Shown: positions 7,475-16,890 of the stretch, piece after piece
Layout of the letters: each line of letters opens with the position of its first letter
Numbering within the stretch: the first letter of the stretch is position 1
IMG/VR virus record: IMGVR_UViG_3300028161_000159
Coordinates: 1 to 30,635 of that record
DNA from: a virus
Direction: 5' to 3' (one strand)
DNA length: 30,635 bases
The notes under the pieces: model-generated
Database searches by the model: none
What the model was told of the DNA's origin: nothing
What the model saw: the letters and a program-made list of their open reading frames with translations, nothing else
Program-made: the position numbers and the translations under genes

Positions 7475-9673
7475 ATGGCAGAAGAAAATATTGCAAAAAA
7501 GAGCTATTGGAATAAATTTAAAGATTTGTTTATCAGGGAAAAAGAAACTAAGACCGTCATTCCAGTTGGAAGTATAACTGAAGCTTCGAGATCAGAATTA
7601 AACAAGGCCCTTGAAACAAGATTTTTCTTTAAACCGCCTTTTGGATATCCTAGAAATGTTGACCTGCTTGAAATAAGAAGATTAGCAGCCACTCCTTATG
7701 TTGAAATGTGTTTAAGTGCAATTATAGACGGAATAAGTGCAATTCCTTGGGGAATTGTTCCTAAAAACGAAACAAAAAGTATATCTCCGGAAATGGAAAA
7801 AAATATTGAACATATAAAAACTTTTTTTGAAAATCCAAATACTAATAAAGAAAGTTTTGGATATATACTTAGAAAAGTAGTAAGAGATATTTTAGAAATT
7901 GATTCTGGAGTGATTGTTAAACAATTTAACTTAAAAGAAGAATTGGTCGGCATTGTCGCGAAAGATGGTGCAACTTTTGCTAAGAATCCAGATGTTTTTG
8001 GAATGTTTACAGATAGAGAAGACATAATTCTGGATACACAGATTGTGGGAGACAATAAACAAGATGAAAATATGGGGCAGGGAATGATTAAATCTGCTAA
8101 TGCAAGAGAACAAGCTGCTTATTTCCAGTTTGGGTGGGTTGCTGGAATCAGGCCAATACCTTTTGGAAAAAGAGAAGTTGTTTGGTTCGAAAGAAATCCA
8201 AGAACAGATATTTTTTATGGAAGAAGCCCAATTGAGATTCTTGCTAATGTCATCCAGATGTTGATTTATGCAATTGAACATAATCTTCAGTATTATAATG
8301 ATAATAATATGCCCAAAGGAGTTTTAGGATTAGAAGATAGTGAAGCAGAAACAGTTAAAGCATTTGAAGAAATGTGGAATGAAAGTTTAAGGGAAGTAGA
8401 TCTTGCAGGAAATTGGAAAAGAAGATTTCATCATGTTCCAATTATTAACAAAAAACCAACATTCACAAGAATACAATTCTCAAACGCTGAACTAGAATTA
8501 CTTGAGCAACAAAGATGGTTTAGCAAAATGGTGTGGGCTTGTTTTGGAGTAACACCAACTGAACTGGGATATACAGAAGATGCAAAAGGAATGGCTAATC
8601 AAATTGTTCAAAGCCAAATATTTAGAAAAAGAGCAATCAATCCAATTTTAAAATTAATTGAATATAATATTAACAAAGAAATAATAAGTGAGTTTGGATA
8701 TGAAGGGATTAAATTCAAATTCTTAATCTTTGACATTGAAGAAGAGATGAAGAAGATTAATCTCTATGAAAAACAAATCGATTCTGGAATAAGAACTGTT
8801 AATGAAATAAGAAAATCTGAAGGACTTGATGAAGTAGAATGGGGTGATAAACCTCCAAAAGAATTTAGACCCAATACTGGAACTACTTTTAATATGAATG
8901 AGATGGTTCAAAGAGAATCTAATAAAATAAATCAAGACATGCAGGAGAACAAAGCACTATCAACATCATCTCCCTTATTTCCAAAAGAAGGCGAGCAATT
9001 ACAAAAACATATTAAAAAATTAATGAGAGATAATGAAAAGAAGATTATTGAACTTTTAGAAAAAGAAGGAAAGCAGAAAAAAATCATTAAATTGAGTGTC
9101 AAAGAAGTTATTGATTCCTTGAACTCCTTGGTTATCTTTGAAGGAATTAAGGAAATTAGTGATAATGCGGTTAAAGAAGTTTTTGAAAAAGGTTGGGAAA
9201 AATCAGAAAAGCAATTGAATAGAAATCTTGAAATTAATAAAGATGCTATTGAATTTTTGAGAAATCATACTTTCAGCAATATTAAAGGAATGACTGAAGA
9301 GATTGCTAATGATTTAAAGCAAGAATTAGAAAGAGGTTTCATCAATACAGAATCAATCTCTAAATTAAAAGATAGAGTAAAGAAAGTTTTTGATGTTGGG
9401 GAAAATAGAGCAGAGATGATTGCGAGAACAGAAACTAATAGGGCGGAAAATCAAGGACAATTACAAGCTATGAAAAAAAGTGGTGTTGAGATGACTAAGA
9501 CATGGCTTGCAACTCTTGATAATCGGACTTCTCTAATTTGTAAAAGATTAGACGGTCAGACAGTTGGATTAAATGATAAATTTAAAGATTCACTTACAAA
9601 GGAGGAATTTGATGCACCACCATCTCATGTTGACTGCAGAAGCACAGTGGTGTTCAATATTGAAAATGACTGA
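7475..9673 (+). CDS. Portal protein fused to MuF-like minor head protein, 732 aa
   Basis: Residues about 40-470 look like a phage portal, the dodecameric DNA gate: 'RRLAATPYVEMCLSAIIDGI', 'WFERNPRTDIFYGRSPIEIL', 'YNDNNMPKGVLGLEDSEAE', 'LLEQQRWFSKMVWACFGVTP', and a helical region ending 'RTVNEIRKSEGLDEVEWGD'. A charged linker (about 490-560) leads to a C-terminal SPP1 gp7/Mu F-like domain: 'AEMIARTETNRAENQGQL', 'TWLATLDNRTSLICKRLDGQ' and 'APPSHVDCRSTVVF'. These are usually separate adjacent genes, so this is a fusion. It is the first gene after promoter copy A and follows terminase, as expected. Residue limits are approximate. Confidence 0.9.
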   Translation: MAEENIAKKSYWNKFKDLFIREKETKTVIPVGSITEASRSELNKALETRFFFKPPFGYPRNVDLLEIRRLAATPYVEMCLSAIIDGISAIPWGIVPKNETKSISPEMEKNIEHIKTFFENPNTNKESFGYILRKVVRDILEIDSGVIVKQFNLKEELVGIVAKDGATFAKNPDVFGMFTDREDIILDTQIVGDNKQDENMGQGMIKSANAREQAAYFQFGWVAGIRPIPFGKREVVWFERNPRTDIFYGRSPIEILANVIQMLIYAIEHNLQYYNDNNMPKGVLGLEDSEAETVKAFEEMWNESLREVDLAGNWKRRFHHVPIINKKPTFTRIQFSNAELELLEQQRWFSKMVWACFGVTPTELGYTEDAKGMANQIVQSQIFRKRAINPILKLIEYNINKEIISEFGYEGIKFKFLIFDIEEEMKKINLYEKQIDSGIRTVNEIRKSEGLDEVEWGDKPPKEFRPNTGTTFNMNEMVQRESNKINQDMQENKALSTSSPLFPKEGEQLQKHIKKLMRDNEKKIIELLEKEGKQKKIIKLSVKEVIDSLNSLVIFEGIKEISDNAVKEVFEKGWEKSEKQLNRNLEINKDAIEFLRNHTFSNIKGMTEEIANDLKQELERGFINTESISKLKDRVKKVFDVGENRAEMIARTETNRAENQGQLQAMKKSGVEMTKTWLATLDNRTSLICKRLDGQTVGLNDKFKDSLTKEEFDAPPSHVDCRSTVVFNIEND

Positions 9674-10007
9674 ACTAAGTGTATATAGGGGTGATGATAA
9701 AACTTGGAATTTGAATTTTACAGATGCAAATGGAGATCCAATAGATCTAACAGGAGCAACAGTATTTTTCACAATCAAGGTCAATAAAACAGACAAGGAT
9801 TCAGATGCAATAATATCAAAGGACCAATCATCACATGTAGATGCGGTAAACGGCCAGACAACTATTTCTCTAACAGATTCTGATACAGATGTGAGGGTTG
9901 GGAATTATCATTATGATATTCAATTAGTGGATTCTTTAGGGATTGTCACGACTATTGTTGTGGGGGCTTTCAAAGTCAAACAAGAGGTAACAACGAGGAT
10001 ATCCTAA
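9666..10007 (+). CDS. BppU-N-like structural protein (baseplate or fibre anchoring domain), 113 aa
   Basis: ATG 9666 lies in the last codons of the portal fusion. A longer in-frame form from 9573 would only translate the MuF domain out of frame. The sequence has the pattern 'VYRGDDKTWNLNFTDANGDP', 'DLTGATVFFTIKV' and 'GNYHYDIQLVDSLGIVTTIVVGAFKV'. This resembles the beta-sandwich domain at the N-terminus of phage upper baseplate proteins (BppU/DUF2479-like) and many stand-alone phage proteins. It probably attaches fibres to the virion. Its placement right after portal rather than in the tail module is unusual. Confidence 0.6.
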   Translation: MTELSVYRGDDKTWNLNFTDANGDPIDLTGATVFFTIKVNKTDKDSDAIISKDQSSHVDAVNGQTTISLTDSDTDVRVGNYHYDIQLVDSLGIVTTIVVGAFKVKQEVTTRIS

Positions 10008-10009
10008 AA

Positions 10010-10261
10010 ATGAGTGAAACTATAAATATTCAGATTGGGACAGAAACTATAAATATTCAAGCAGGAAATGATACACTAGACTTGACTGTGCCCGATAATA
10101 CAATAACAGTGCAGAGTTCTATTGAACCATCATCATTTGTAAATGAGGGTGTAAAATTTAGATTTAGTGGAATCGGAGGAAATACTTATCTTGTTTTTAA
10201 TTCTTCTACAAATAAATTGGAGCTCTGGGTTAATGGAGCAAAAAAGGCACAATGGAGTTAA
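10010..10261 (+). CDS. Small fibre-like structural protein, 83 aa
   Basis: The N-terminus carries two near-identical beta segments ('ETINIQIG', 'ETINIQAG'). The C-terminal half ('KFRFSGIGGNTYLVFNSSTN', then 'KLELWVNGAKKAQW') has the beta-hairpin style seen at the ends of phage fibre proteins. Start by TAA-AA-ATG after the preceding gene. The stop overlaps the next start by one base (TAATG). No named family is recognised; a virion surface role is inferred from style and neighbours. Confidence 0.55.
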   Translation: MSETINIQIGTETINIQAGNDTLDLTVPDNTITVQSSIEPSSFVNEGVKFRFSGIGGNTYLVFNSSTNKLELWVNGAKKAQWS

Positions 10262-13245
10262 TGAAAATTTTCATTTTGATTTGTAGTATCTTATTGTTGA
10301 TAACCCCAGTTAGTGCAGATATGGATATTTTTGATAATTTAAATGGAACCGGATATAATGCAACTTTTAAGAATTTCTTTGGAGATTTTATTGGTAATGG
10401 AAGTCAGTTAAATGGATTAACAGAAAGTCAGATTATTGATCTGCAACATACGGCAGATACAAACAGAAGTGATGCTGAAATAAACACTTTAATAGATAAT
10501 CGTGTCATTCAATCTTTTATTGAAGCTTTAGGATTTTTCACAGGAGCCCATACCATAGATACAAACAGAAGTGATGCAGATATTCTTTCTGTGGCCAGTG
10601 TTTATAACGATACTGATTGGGTTTTAAATCAAAGTTATTTAACATCCGAAACTGATCCTATTTTTACTTCGGAAAATTCTTCAATATGGAGTGCTATTAA
10701 TAATAAACTCGAATCAACTGATCAGAAATATAATGATACTAATTTTATTGAAGCTGTAAATACAACATCAAATATTGAAGGTTTGGGTTTTGTTACAGGA
10801 TCACATACAACAGACACTAATCGAACTGATACAGAAATAAATACTCTTATTGATAATAGAGTTGTTCAAGCATTTATAGAAGCTTTAGGATTTTTCACAG
10901 GAGCCCATACCGTAGATACAAACAGGTCAAATGAGGATATTTTGAATGTGACTAGTGTTTATAATGATACTGTAGCAATTAACACCAAACTCGATGCGAC
11001 TGATCAACGTTACAATGAGACTGACATTCTTAATTCTGTGAACACAACTGCAAATATAGAAAGTTTAGGATTTGTTCAGGGGGTACATACAACTGATACA
11101 AACAGATCAGATTCAGATATTCTTTCAATTGCTTCTGTTTATAATGAAACTAATTTAATTAATTCTGTAAATACTACATCAAACATCGAAGGGTTAGGGT
11201 TTACACAAGGAGCTCATACAACAGACACGAACAGATCTGATTCTGAAATTAATACTTTGATAGACAATAGAGTTATTCAATCATTTATAGAAACTCTTGG
11301 TTTTGTAATTGGTGCCCACACCATTGACACTAATCGAAGTGATGCTGATATTCTTTCTGTTGCAAATGTTTATAATGATACCTCAAGAATCGATGCTATT
11401 AATACAACTTCCAATATCGAGGGCTTAGGGTTTGTTCAAGGACAGCATACAACGGACACGAATAGATCTGATTCAGATATTCTTTCTGTAGCATCAGTTT
11501 ATAATAATACTAATTTTATTCTTAATCAAAATTACCAAAATGCAACACAGGTAAACAATTCTATCATAGCCAAAATTACACAGGCATTTGTGGAATCTCT
11601 TGGGTTTGTTATAGGTGAGCACACTGTTGATACAAACCGAAGCGACGCGGATATATTAAATGTAGCCTCTGTTTTTAATGAAACTGATTTAATAAATAGT
11701 GTTAATACTACTTCTAATATTGAATCTCTTGGTTTTACTCAAGGACAGCATACTGTTGATACAAATCGAAGTGATGCTGATATTATTTCGGTTGCGAGTA
11801 TTTATAATGAAACTGACTGGGTCATTGCACAAAACTATCTGATTTCTGAAACTGATCCTAATCTATGGACTTCTGGATTTAATTCAACAGGAGATAGTAG
11901 ATGGCTAGATGACACGACAATAGGCAACTGTTCTGAGGAGGGAAGTTGTAGTTTAATAACTTATGATTCAGAGTTAAATTATACTGTTGACACAAATGAG
12001 ACTACTAGGTTCGGAAATTTAGTTGATGTAGATTGTTCTGGAACTGATAAAGTTATTGGTGTTCAAACCAATGGAACTGTTTTATGTGGAACAGATCAAA
12101 CTGGCGGAGGAGGTACAGGAAAAGCTGGAGTAGGGCCTTATTTATATAACGATACTGATGAGATGTTTTTCAATGAAACTTTCTTGAATGGAACGATTGA
12201 TAACCGAGATCAATTTCAGACAGATGCAGAAGTGAATACTTTAATTGATAACAAAGTTATCCAGTCTTATATTGAAGATCTTGGATTTGCCACAGGGGCT
12301 CACACAATTGACACAAACAGAAGTGATACTGATATTCTTAGTGTCTCCTCGGTTTATAATGAAACTAATTGGGTTGTTGCTCAGAATTATTTAACTTCTG
12401 AATCAGATCCTAGCCTATGGACTTCTATTTTTAATTCAACAGGAGATAATAGATGGTTAGATGATACTACAATTGGAAACTGCTCAGGTGATGGTTCATG
12501 CTCTTTAATAACTTATGATTCTGAAACTTCTAGTTGGGATAAAAATGAGGGAGATGATTTTGATGGTGTTTGGAGTAGTTTAACAAGTGTGCCTTCAGGA
12601 TTCAGTGATGATGTTGACAACGACACAACTTATACACATCTTTCTAATTTTACAGATAATATTGGAGTAAGCTCTGACTGGGATGAAATAGGTGATGTTC
12701 CAACAGCAACACCAAGTAATGGAGACACAGCAAATTTATCAACTGCTGATCAAATTTATGACTGGGTTATAGGTCTTGGATATATTACAGATGGAAATAC
12801 TAACTGGGATAATTCTTATGGATTTATTACAAACAGCGTCAGCGATTTAGTCAATTATTATCTTAAATCAGAAGTTTACAATAAAACTGAAATAGACACT
12901 CAGGGAGAAATGGAAACTATTTGGGGTGTAACATTATCTACTGATTCTGAAAGAACATCAGGTCTTGCAGCACAAGATGCATGTTCTGAAATAAGTGGAT
13001 GTGTTGTTGGGGCAATAACAGATGGAAATACAAATTGGGATAATAGTTATGGATTTATAACATCAACAAATGTTGCTTATACAAATAAATCAAATACTTT
13101 TTCAGGAGAGCAATTTTTTAATGCAGGTATAAATATTACCCAAGACCAAAACATATCGATAGGTGCTTGTCAAGAAACTTGGAATGGCACTTGTTTGAAT
13201 ACCTATTGTCAAGGAACTTTAATTCAATCAATAGGATGTGCTTAA
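10261..13245 (+). CDS. Giant exported repeat protein with signal peptide, sequon-rich adhesin/fibre-like, 994 aa
   Basis: ATG 10261 overlaps the previous stop (TAATG). An in-frame ATG at 10252 would add only three residues. It begins with a Sec signal peptide (MKIFILICSILLLITPVSA before DMD). Eleven copies of a module with core HTxDTNRSDxDI fill about residues 60-700. There is also a duplicated 'WLDDTTIGNCS' block and a Gly-rich hinge. The C-terminal third contains tail-fibre-like 'YLKSEVYNKTEIDTQ' and 'FSGEQFFNAGINI', and ends in a Cys-rich tail. About 50 N-x-S/T sequons suggest dense N-glycosylation outside the cell. No membrane anchor is visible. It may be a secreted adhesin, surface-exclusion protein or virion fibre. 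A cleavable signal is unusual for a cytoplasmically assembled fibre. Confidence 0.75.
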   Translation: MKIFILICSILLLITPVSADMDIFDNLNGTGYNATFKNFFGDFIGNGSQLNGLTESQIIDLQHTADTNRSDAEINTLIDNRVIQSFIEALGFFTGAHTIDTNRSDADILSVASVYNDTDWVLNQSYLTSETDPIFTSENSSIWSAINNKLESTDQKYNDTNFIEAVNTTSNIEGLGFVTGSHTTDTNRTDTEINTLIDNRVVQAFIEALGFFTGAHTVDTNRSNEDILNVTSVYNDTVAINTKLDATDQRYNETDILNSVNTTANIESLGFVQGVHTTDTNRSDSDILSIASVYNETNLINSVNTTSNIEGLGFTQGAHTTDTNRSDSEINTLIDNRVIQSFIETLGFVIGAHTIDTNRSDADILSVANVYNDTSRIDAINTTSNIEGLGFVQGQHTTDTNRSDSDILSVASVYNNTNFILNQNYQNATQVNNSIIAKITQAFVESLGFVIGEHTVDTNRSDADILNVASVFNETDLINSVNTTSNIESLGFTQGQHTVDTNRSDADIISVASIYNETDWVIAQNYLISETDPNLWTSGFNSTGDSRWLDDTTIGNCSEEGSCSLITYDSELNYTVDTNETTRFGNLVDVDCSGTDKVIGVQTNGTVLCGTDQTGGGGTGKAGVGPYLYNDTDEMFFNETFLNGTIDNRDQFQTDAEVNTLIDNKVIQSYIEDLGFATGAHTIDTNRSDTDILSVSSVYNETNWVVAQNYLTSESDPSLWTSIFNSTGDNRWLDDTTIGNCSGDGSCSLITYDSETSSWDKNEGDDFDGVWSSLTSVPSGFSDDVDNDTTYTHLSNFTDNIGVSSDWDEIGDVPTATPSNGDTANLSTADQIYDWVIGLGYITDGNTNWDNSYGFITNSVSDLVNYYLKSEVYNKTEIDTQGEMETIWGVTLSTDSERTSGLAAQDACSEISGCVVGAITDGNTNWDNSYGFITSTNVAYTNKSNTFSGEQFFNAGINITQDQNISIGACQETWNGTCLNTYCQGTLIQSIGCA
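10447..12339 (+). repeat. Eleven tandem-dispersed coding repeats (HTxDTNRSD module)
   Basis: The core codes for His-Thr-x-Asp-Thr-Asn-Arg-Ser/Thr-Asp/Asn. It recurs eleven times, usually preceded by '(I/V)E(A/S/T/G)LGF' and followed by 'ILSVASVYN(D/E)T'. The DNA copies differ at many third codon positions, so the repetition has been kept at protein level and is not a recent slippage product. A second duplication ('DDTTIGNCS...GSCSLITYDSE') occurs near 11906-11970 and 12460-12525. Confidence 0.85.
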
Positions 13246-13246
13246 A

Positions 13247-16200
13247 ATGGCAACGAGAAGATGGTTAAAAATAGGTGGTGGCGTAGCTGCAACAATCACA
13301 ACAATTCTTGGATTGTTTGGTTTGCTTAGTGTGCTCTATGGATTTGAGATTGTTGATCTAACAGGAGATTTTATTTGTGAAGGAACTTATGAAAATCCTT
13401 GCATATCAGAGTTTGAAATCAGAAATCCTAATTCTTATAATGTTGATATTTATTCTAAGGACCAAGTCAAATTAGATTTTAGCCCAGATATAAAAGATTG
13501 GGCATTGTTTGTTCCGGACGGACGGTGCTCAGCTACAGGAACGTGCGCCTGTGACTTAGAGAATGGAGAAAAGATCGGATTTGAAGATTGGAGATGTGTT
13601 GATTTTACAAATAAAACAAAGTCTAGAAAAGATAAGGTTTATAATTTTAGATTTGAGCGGTATTCTACAACTAAGTTTAGGTTAGTTGGTTTCAAAAAGA
13701 ACCAAGAAGATACAATTAAATGGGGATTTGAAACTAATAATAAAACTTTAGATCCTACTTGGATTGGAATTGAAAAAGAAAAAGAAGGTGGTGGAATTAT
13801 TGTCCCTCAATTTAATCAATATAGGGTAGGCAAAGAATTAGAGTCAAATATCTATGATATTGATGTTGAAGGATTAAAAGTTATCTTATCTCCAAAAGAA
13901 GGAGTTATTGTCGATAAAAACATTGAAACAATAAGGAAAGGTGCAACAAAAAGTAAAATAGATTCAAGAAATTCTGAGAATGTGACTAAAAAAGATGGCC
14001 TATTTGAAATTACTCTTGATAACACAAAGAAATATTATGAGATTGGAGAGGAGAATATAACAATAGAAGGAATTGCTGACTCGTGGTGTGAATATAATTG
14101 TGTTGCTTATTTTAACATAACTCCTGCTTCATCAAATCTTGCTCCTGGAATAGAAATTTATACAAAGCCAGATAATAAAAAATATAGGCTTTATGTTTTT
14201 AAGACACATCCAAAAAGAAACAGGGGAGAATGGAAAATAGTAAATGATGAAGATAATTTTGAATTTGAAGAAGGAAAAACTTATGCCTTCAAATTATTAT
14301 TGTTTAAAGGAGAAAAAGAAAGTGTTAAATGGGGAGTGAAAGCAGTTGGTGAAGAGTTAGATCCAACTTTTTATGGTGATGATGATATGCTTTTAGTTTG
14401 GGGGCAGAGTACAAATAATTATCCAAATTATAATGACGGGAGCACTTCAAATTCCTGGGGATCAACAAGAGATGTACACACAGATGTTGTAGCAGACACT
14501 TCACAATTACATATAGTTCAGCATCCTAATAAAGAGGAGAAATTATTGGTTTGGATTGATACATCCGAAGATATCCATGCTAAATTTTGGAGTGGAAGCG
14601 TATGGTCTGATTATTCTGAACTTGAAATTGATGGGTATATTTCAGATAGATTTACAATCGCAGTAGCTACAGAAACAAATACAGGAGATTATCTTGTGGC
14701 TTATTCAAGAGCAGATTCATCAGTTGATGATTATGTAGCCTATCAAACTTATATAGATGGGATTGGATGGAGTGGAGTGCAAACAATTAATTTAGATCTA
14801 GGAGCACAGACAGAAAACATGGTTTTAGTTTCAGATCCAACATCTGATAATATTATGCTTTTAGCATCAGAATCAGGAGATAGCCTTGATGCATGGATAT
14901 GGGACGGTGATAGCTTTGAAAATCACGTACAATTAACAATAGATCTTGAAGATGGAAGTTCTGGAGATCCAACAACTTATGTGCCTGAGGTGCCATTTGC
15001 AACTGCATGGATAAACAGTACAGGGGAAGCAATAGTTATATGGGGGGAAGAAGGTGATGAAATTTATAGCAGAAGATGGAATGGTGCATCTTGGGATTCA
15101 GCAAAATTACAAAAAAGTGGAGTTTTAACAACAGATCTTCAATATATAGTTTTAAGATCAAGTATGTGGGAAGATAAAATCCGAGGGGGATTTTTTGATA
15201 ATGACAATGATATCTGGGGATTTGAGTTAAACAGCACATTAGATATAGTTAATTTAACAGAGTTTTCAATAACAGGTTATACAAATTATCCTTACAAAGC
15301 TATTGATGTAGTAATGCCTGAAGAGGGAAAATTTGTTTATGCATGGTCAGACACTGCATATGGTTATTACATGGTTGACAGTTATAATTATGCCTCTGAT
15401 GCTCAGACTTTTACAACAAATGATATCCGAACAGTCCACGGAGATTTTACTGGAGACATGGCAATGTTTTCATGCGAAGATGATACCGGAGATTTAAGTG
15501 TTTTCATGTATAATATTTCAGCATCATCAGAATCCTATACAGACAATCTTGAAACAAGCATGGAAGAAACATTTTCACATCAAATTCAGGTCAATGTTTA
15601 TTTTGGTGAAGCTCCTGCATTTACTCCAAATATAACAGAATGCGGAAATTTAACACAAGCAGATACAACTTATTATATTCAAAATAATCTTCAATCAAGT
15701 GCAGGATGTTTAAGAGTAATGGCAAATAACATTACAGTCGAAGGACAAGGGTATAATATAGATTTTGGAAGTGGAGAGGAATATTATGTATCTGCAATTA
15801 GAATGATGAGTAATTATTCAACCATAAGAAATTTCACAGTTAATACAACAGATCCTTATTGTGCTGGATGCCAAATGGGGCTTTATATTGATGGAACAAG
15901 TAATGGAAAAGTTTACAATAATACAATAGAGTATGTCCGTTTAAATGCTGTTGATGCATGGGCAGTAGGAATTGATGTTGAAGGAGATAATCATAGAATT
16001 AGCAATGCTTATGTTACAAATGTAGATCAATATGATTTAATAACTGCATGGTCAAATAATGTTGAATTTGTCAATATAACAATTAATAATTCTGGAGCTT
16101 TTGAAGTGCTAAGTCCTTATGCATCAACAAATATTATTTTTAGAAATATTATAGAATATAATAACACTGGCGGTCATGATATATTTTTTTGGGATGATCA

Positions 16201-16831
16201 AAATGCAACAAATATCTCAATAATTGATTCTGTTTTGGATGCAGAAATTTATATTGATGATGCAACATCTAATCTTACAGTTATCAATACAACATATCCA
16301 AGTGAACAAATTGATTGGGGATATTTAGAAAGACAATGGTATGCAACTCCAAAGGTCACTGAATCAGATAGTTCTCCTATAGAAAGTGCGACAGTTAAAA
16401 TAAATGATACTTCAAGCCAAGTTTATTCTGATACTACAAATGCTCAAGGTTTTGCTCCTCAAACAATTTTAACTCAATACATAAATTCAAGTGCGGTTAC
16501 AATTCATAAAACCCCTCATATTTTTAGTGCTAATAAAACAGGTTATAATCAAAATATAACAAATGTTACAATGGATCAATCAAAAACAGTAACTTTAATT
16601 CTTGAAAGTGCTGATACTTGCATATATGCCTCAGAAAATTGGAATATAGACTGTTCTAATAATTGTGTAATCAGTTCAAATGTGAATATCGATTTAGGAT
16701 CTAATATTTCAATGACTGGAACAGGAACATTTACAATTAACAATGGAATTAAAATTTCTGGATGGACTTATAGATATGCAGATAGAACTTGTTATGTAAA
16801 AGCTTTCGGCTCTGGTGGATTTTTTCAATAA
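13247..16831 (+). CDS. Giant membrane-anchored surface protein with beta-propeller-like and beta-helix regions, 1194 aa
   Basis: ATG 13247 (TAA-A-ATG) is preferred to the in-frame GTG at 13238. Residues about 9-34 (after 'MATRRWLKIGGG') form one hydrophobic segment with positive residues before it, so the bulk should face outside. Two related beta domains follow, each ending in a 'KWG...LDPT(W/F)' motif (about 25-180 and 265-380). Residues about 390-780 contain WSGS/WDGDS-type blades suggesting a beta-propeller. Residues about 810-1030 are a right-handed beta-helix ('NNITVEGQGYNIDFGSG', 'YSTIRNFTVNTT', 'NGKVYNNTIEYV'). A carboxypeptidase-regulatory-like domain follows ('SPIESATVKINDTSSQVYSD'). 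It is rich in N-glycosylation sequons. It may bind or degrade glycans; no catalytic residues are assignable. Confidence 0.75.
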   Translation: MATRRWLKIGGGVAATITTILGLFGLLSVLYGFEIVDLTGDFICEGTYENPCISEFEIRNPNSYNVDIYSKDQVKLDFSPDIKDWALFVPDGRCSATGTCACDLENGEKIGFEDWRCVDFTNKTKSRKDKVYNFRFERYSTTKFRLVGFKKNQEDTIKWGFETNNKTLDPTWIGIEKEKEGGGIIVPQFNQYRVGKELESNIYDIDVEGLKVILSPKEGVIVDKNIETIRKGATKSKIDSRNSENVTKKDGLFEITLDNTKKYYEIGEENITIEGIADSWCEYNCVAYFNITPASSNLAPGIEIYTKPDNKKYRLYVFKTHPKRNRGEWKIVNDEDNFEFEEGKTYAFKLLLFKGEKESVKWGVKAVGEELDPTFYGDDDMLLVWGQSTNNYPNYNDGSTSNSWGSTRDVHTDVVADTSQLHIVQHPNKEEKLLVWIDTSEDIHAKFWSGSVWSDYSELEIDGYISDRFTIAVATETNTGDYLVAYSRADSSVDDYVAYQTYIDGIGWSGVQTINLDLGAQTENMVLVSDPTSDNIMLLASESGDSLDAWIWDGDSFENHVQLTIDLEDGSSGDPTTYVPEVPFATAWINSTGEAIVIWGEEGDEIYSRRWNGASWDSAKLQKSGVLTTDLQYIVLRSSMWEDKIRGGFFDNDNDIWGFELNSTLDIVNLTEFSITGYTNYPYKAIDVVMPEEGKFVYAWSDTAYGYYMVDSYNYASDAQTFTTNDIRTVHGDFTGDMAMFSCEDDTGDLSVFMYNISASSESYTDNLETSMEETFSHQIQVNVYFGEAPAFTPNITECGNLTQADTTYYIQNNLQSSAGCLRVMANNITVEGQGYNIDFGSGEEYYVSAIRMMSNYSTIRNFTVNTTDPYCAGCQMGLYIDGTSNGKVYNNTIEYVRLNAVDAWAVGIDVEGDNHRISNAYVTNVDQYDLITAWSNNVEFVNITINNSGAFEVLSPYASTNIIFRNIIEYNNTGGHDIFFWDDQNATNISIIDSVLDAEIYIDDATSNLTVINTTYPSEQIDWGYLERQWYATPKVTESDSSPIESATVKINDTSSQVYSDTTNAQGFAPQTILTQYINSSAVTIHKTPHIFSANKTGYNQNITNVTMDQSKTVTLILESADTCIYASENWNIDCSNNCVISSNVNIDLGSNISMTGTGTFTINNGIKISGWTYRYADRTCYVKAFGSGGFFQ

Positions 16832-16847
16832 AAAAGAATATTCTTAA

Positions 16848-16869
16848 TTTAAGCAATATTGTTTATAAG
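16848..16869 (+). promoter_or_regulatory. Shared late promoter element, copy B (protease/capsid operon)
   Basis: TTTAAG, then palindrome CAATATTG (16854-16861) and TATA box TTTATAAG (16862-16869). It differs from copies A and C at one base of 22. The TATA centre is 25-26 bases from ATG 16891, so the transcript should start at or next to the start codon, making a leaderless mRNA. Upstream AATATTCT (16839-16846) is shared with copy C, as is downstream TTAGAGTT. Confidence 0.8.
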
Positions 16870-16890
16870 TTTCTTAGAGTTTTTGATTTT

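Noticed and set aside
7696-8281. Two overlapping - strand frames of 116-119 codons opposite the portal
   Set aside because: The portal frame is strongly supported by motifs; the antisense translations show no domains and lack start signals.
16789-16890. Upstream extension of the prohead protease
   Set aside because: It lies before the TATA box of promoter copy B and overlaps the previous gene; a leaderless start at 16891 fits.
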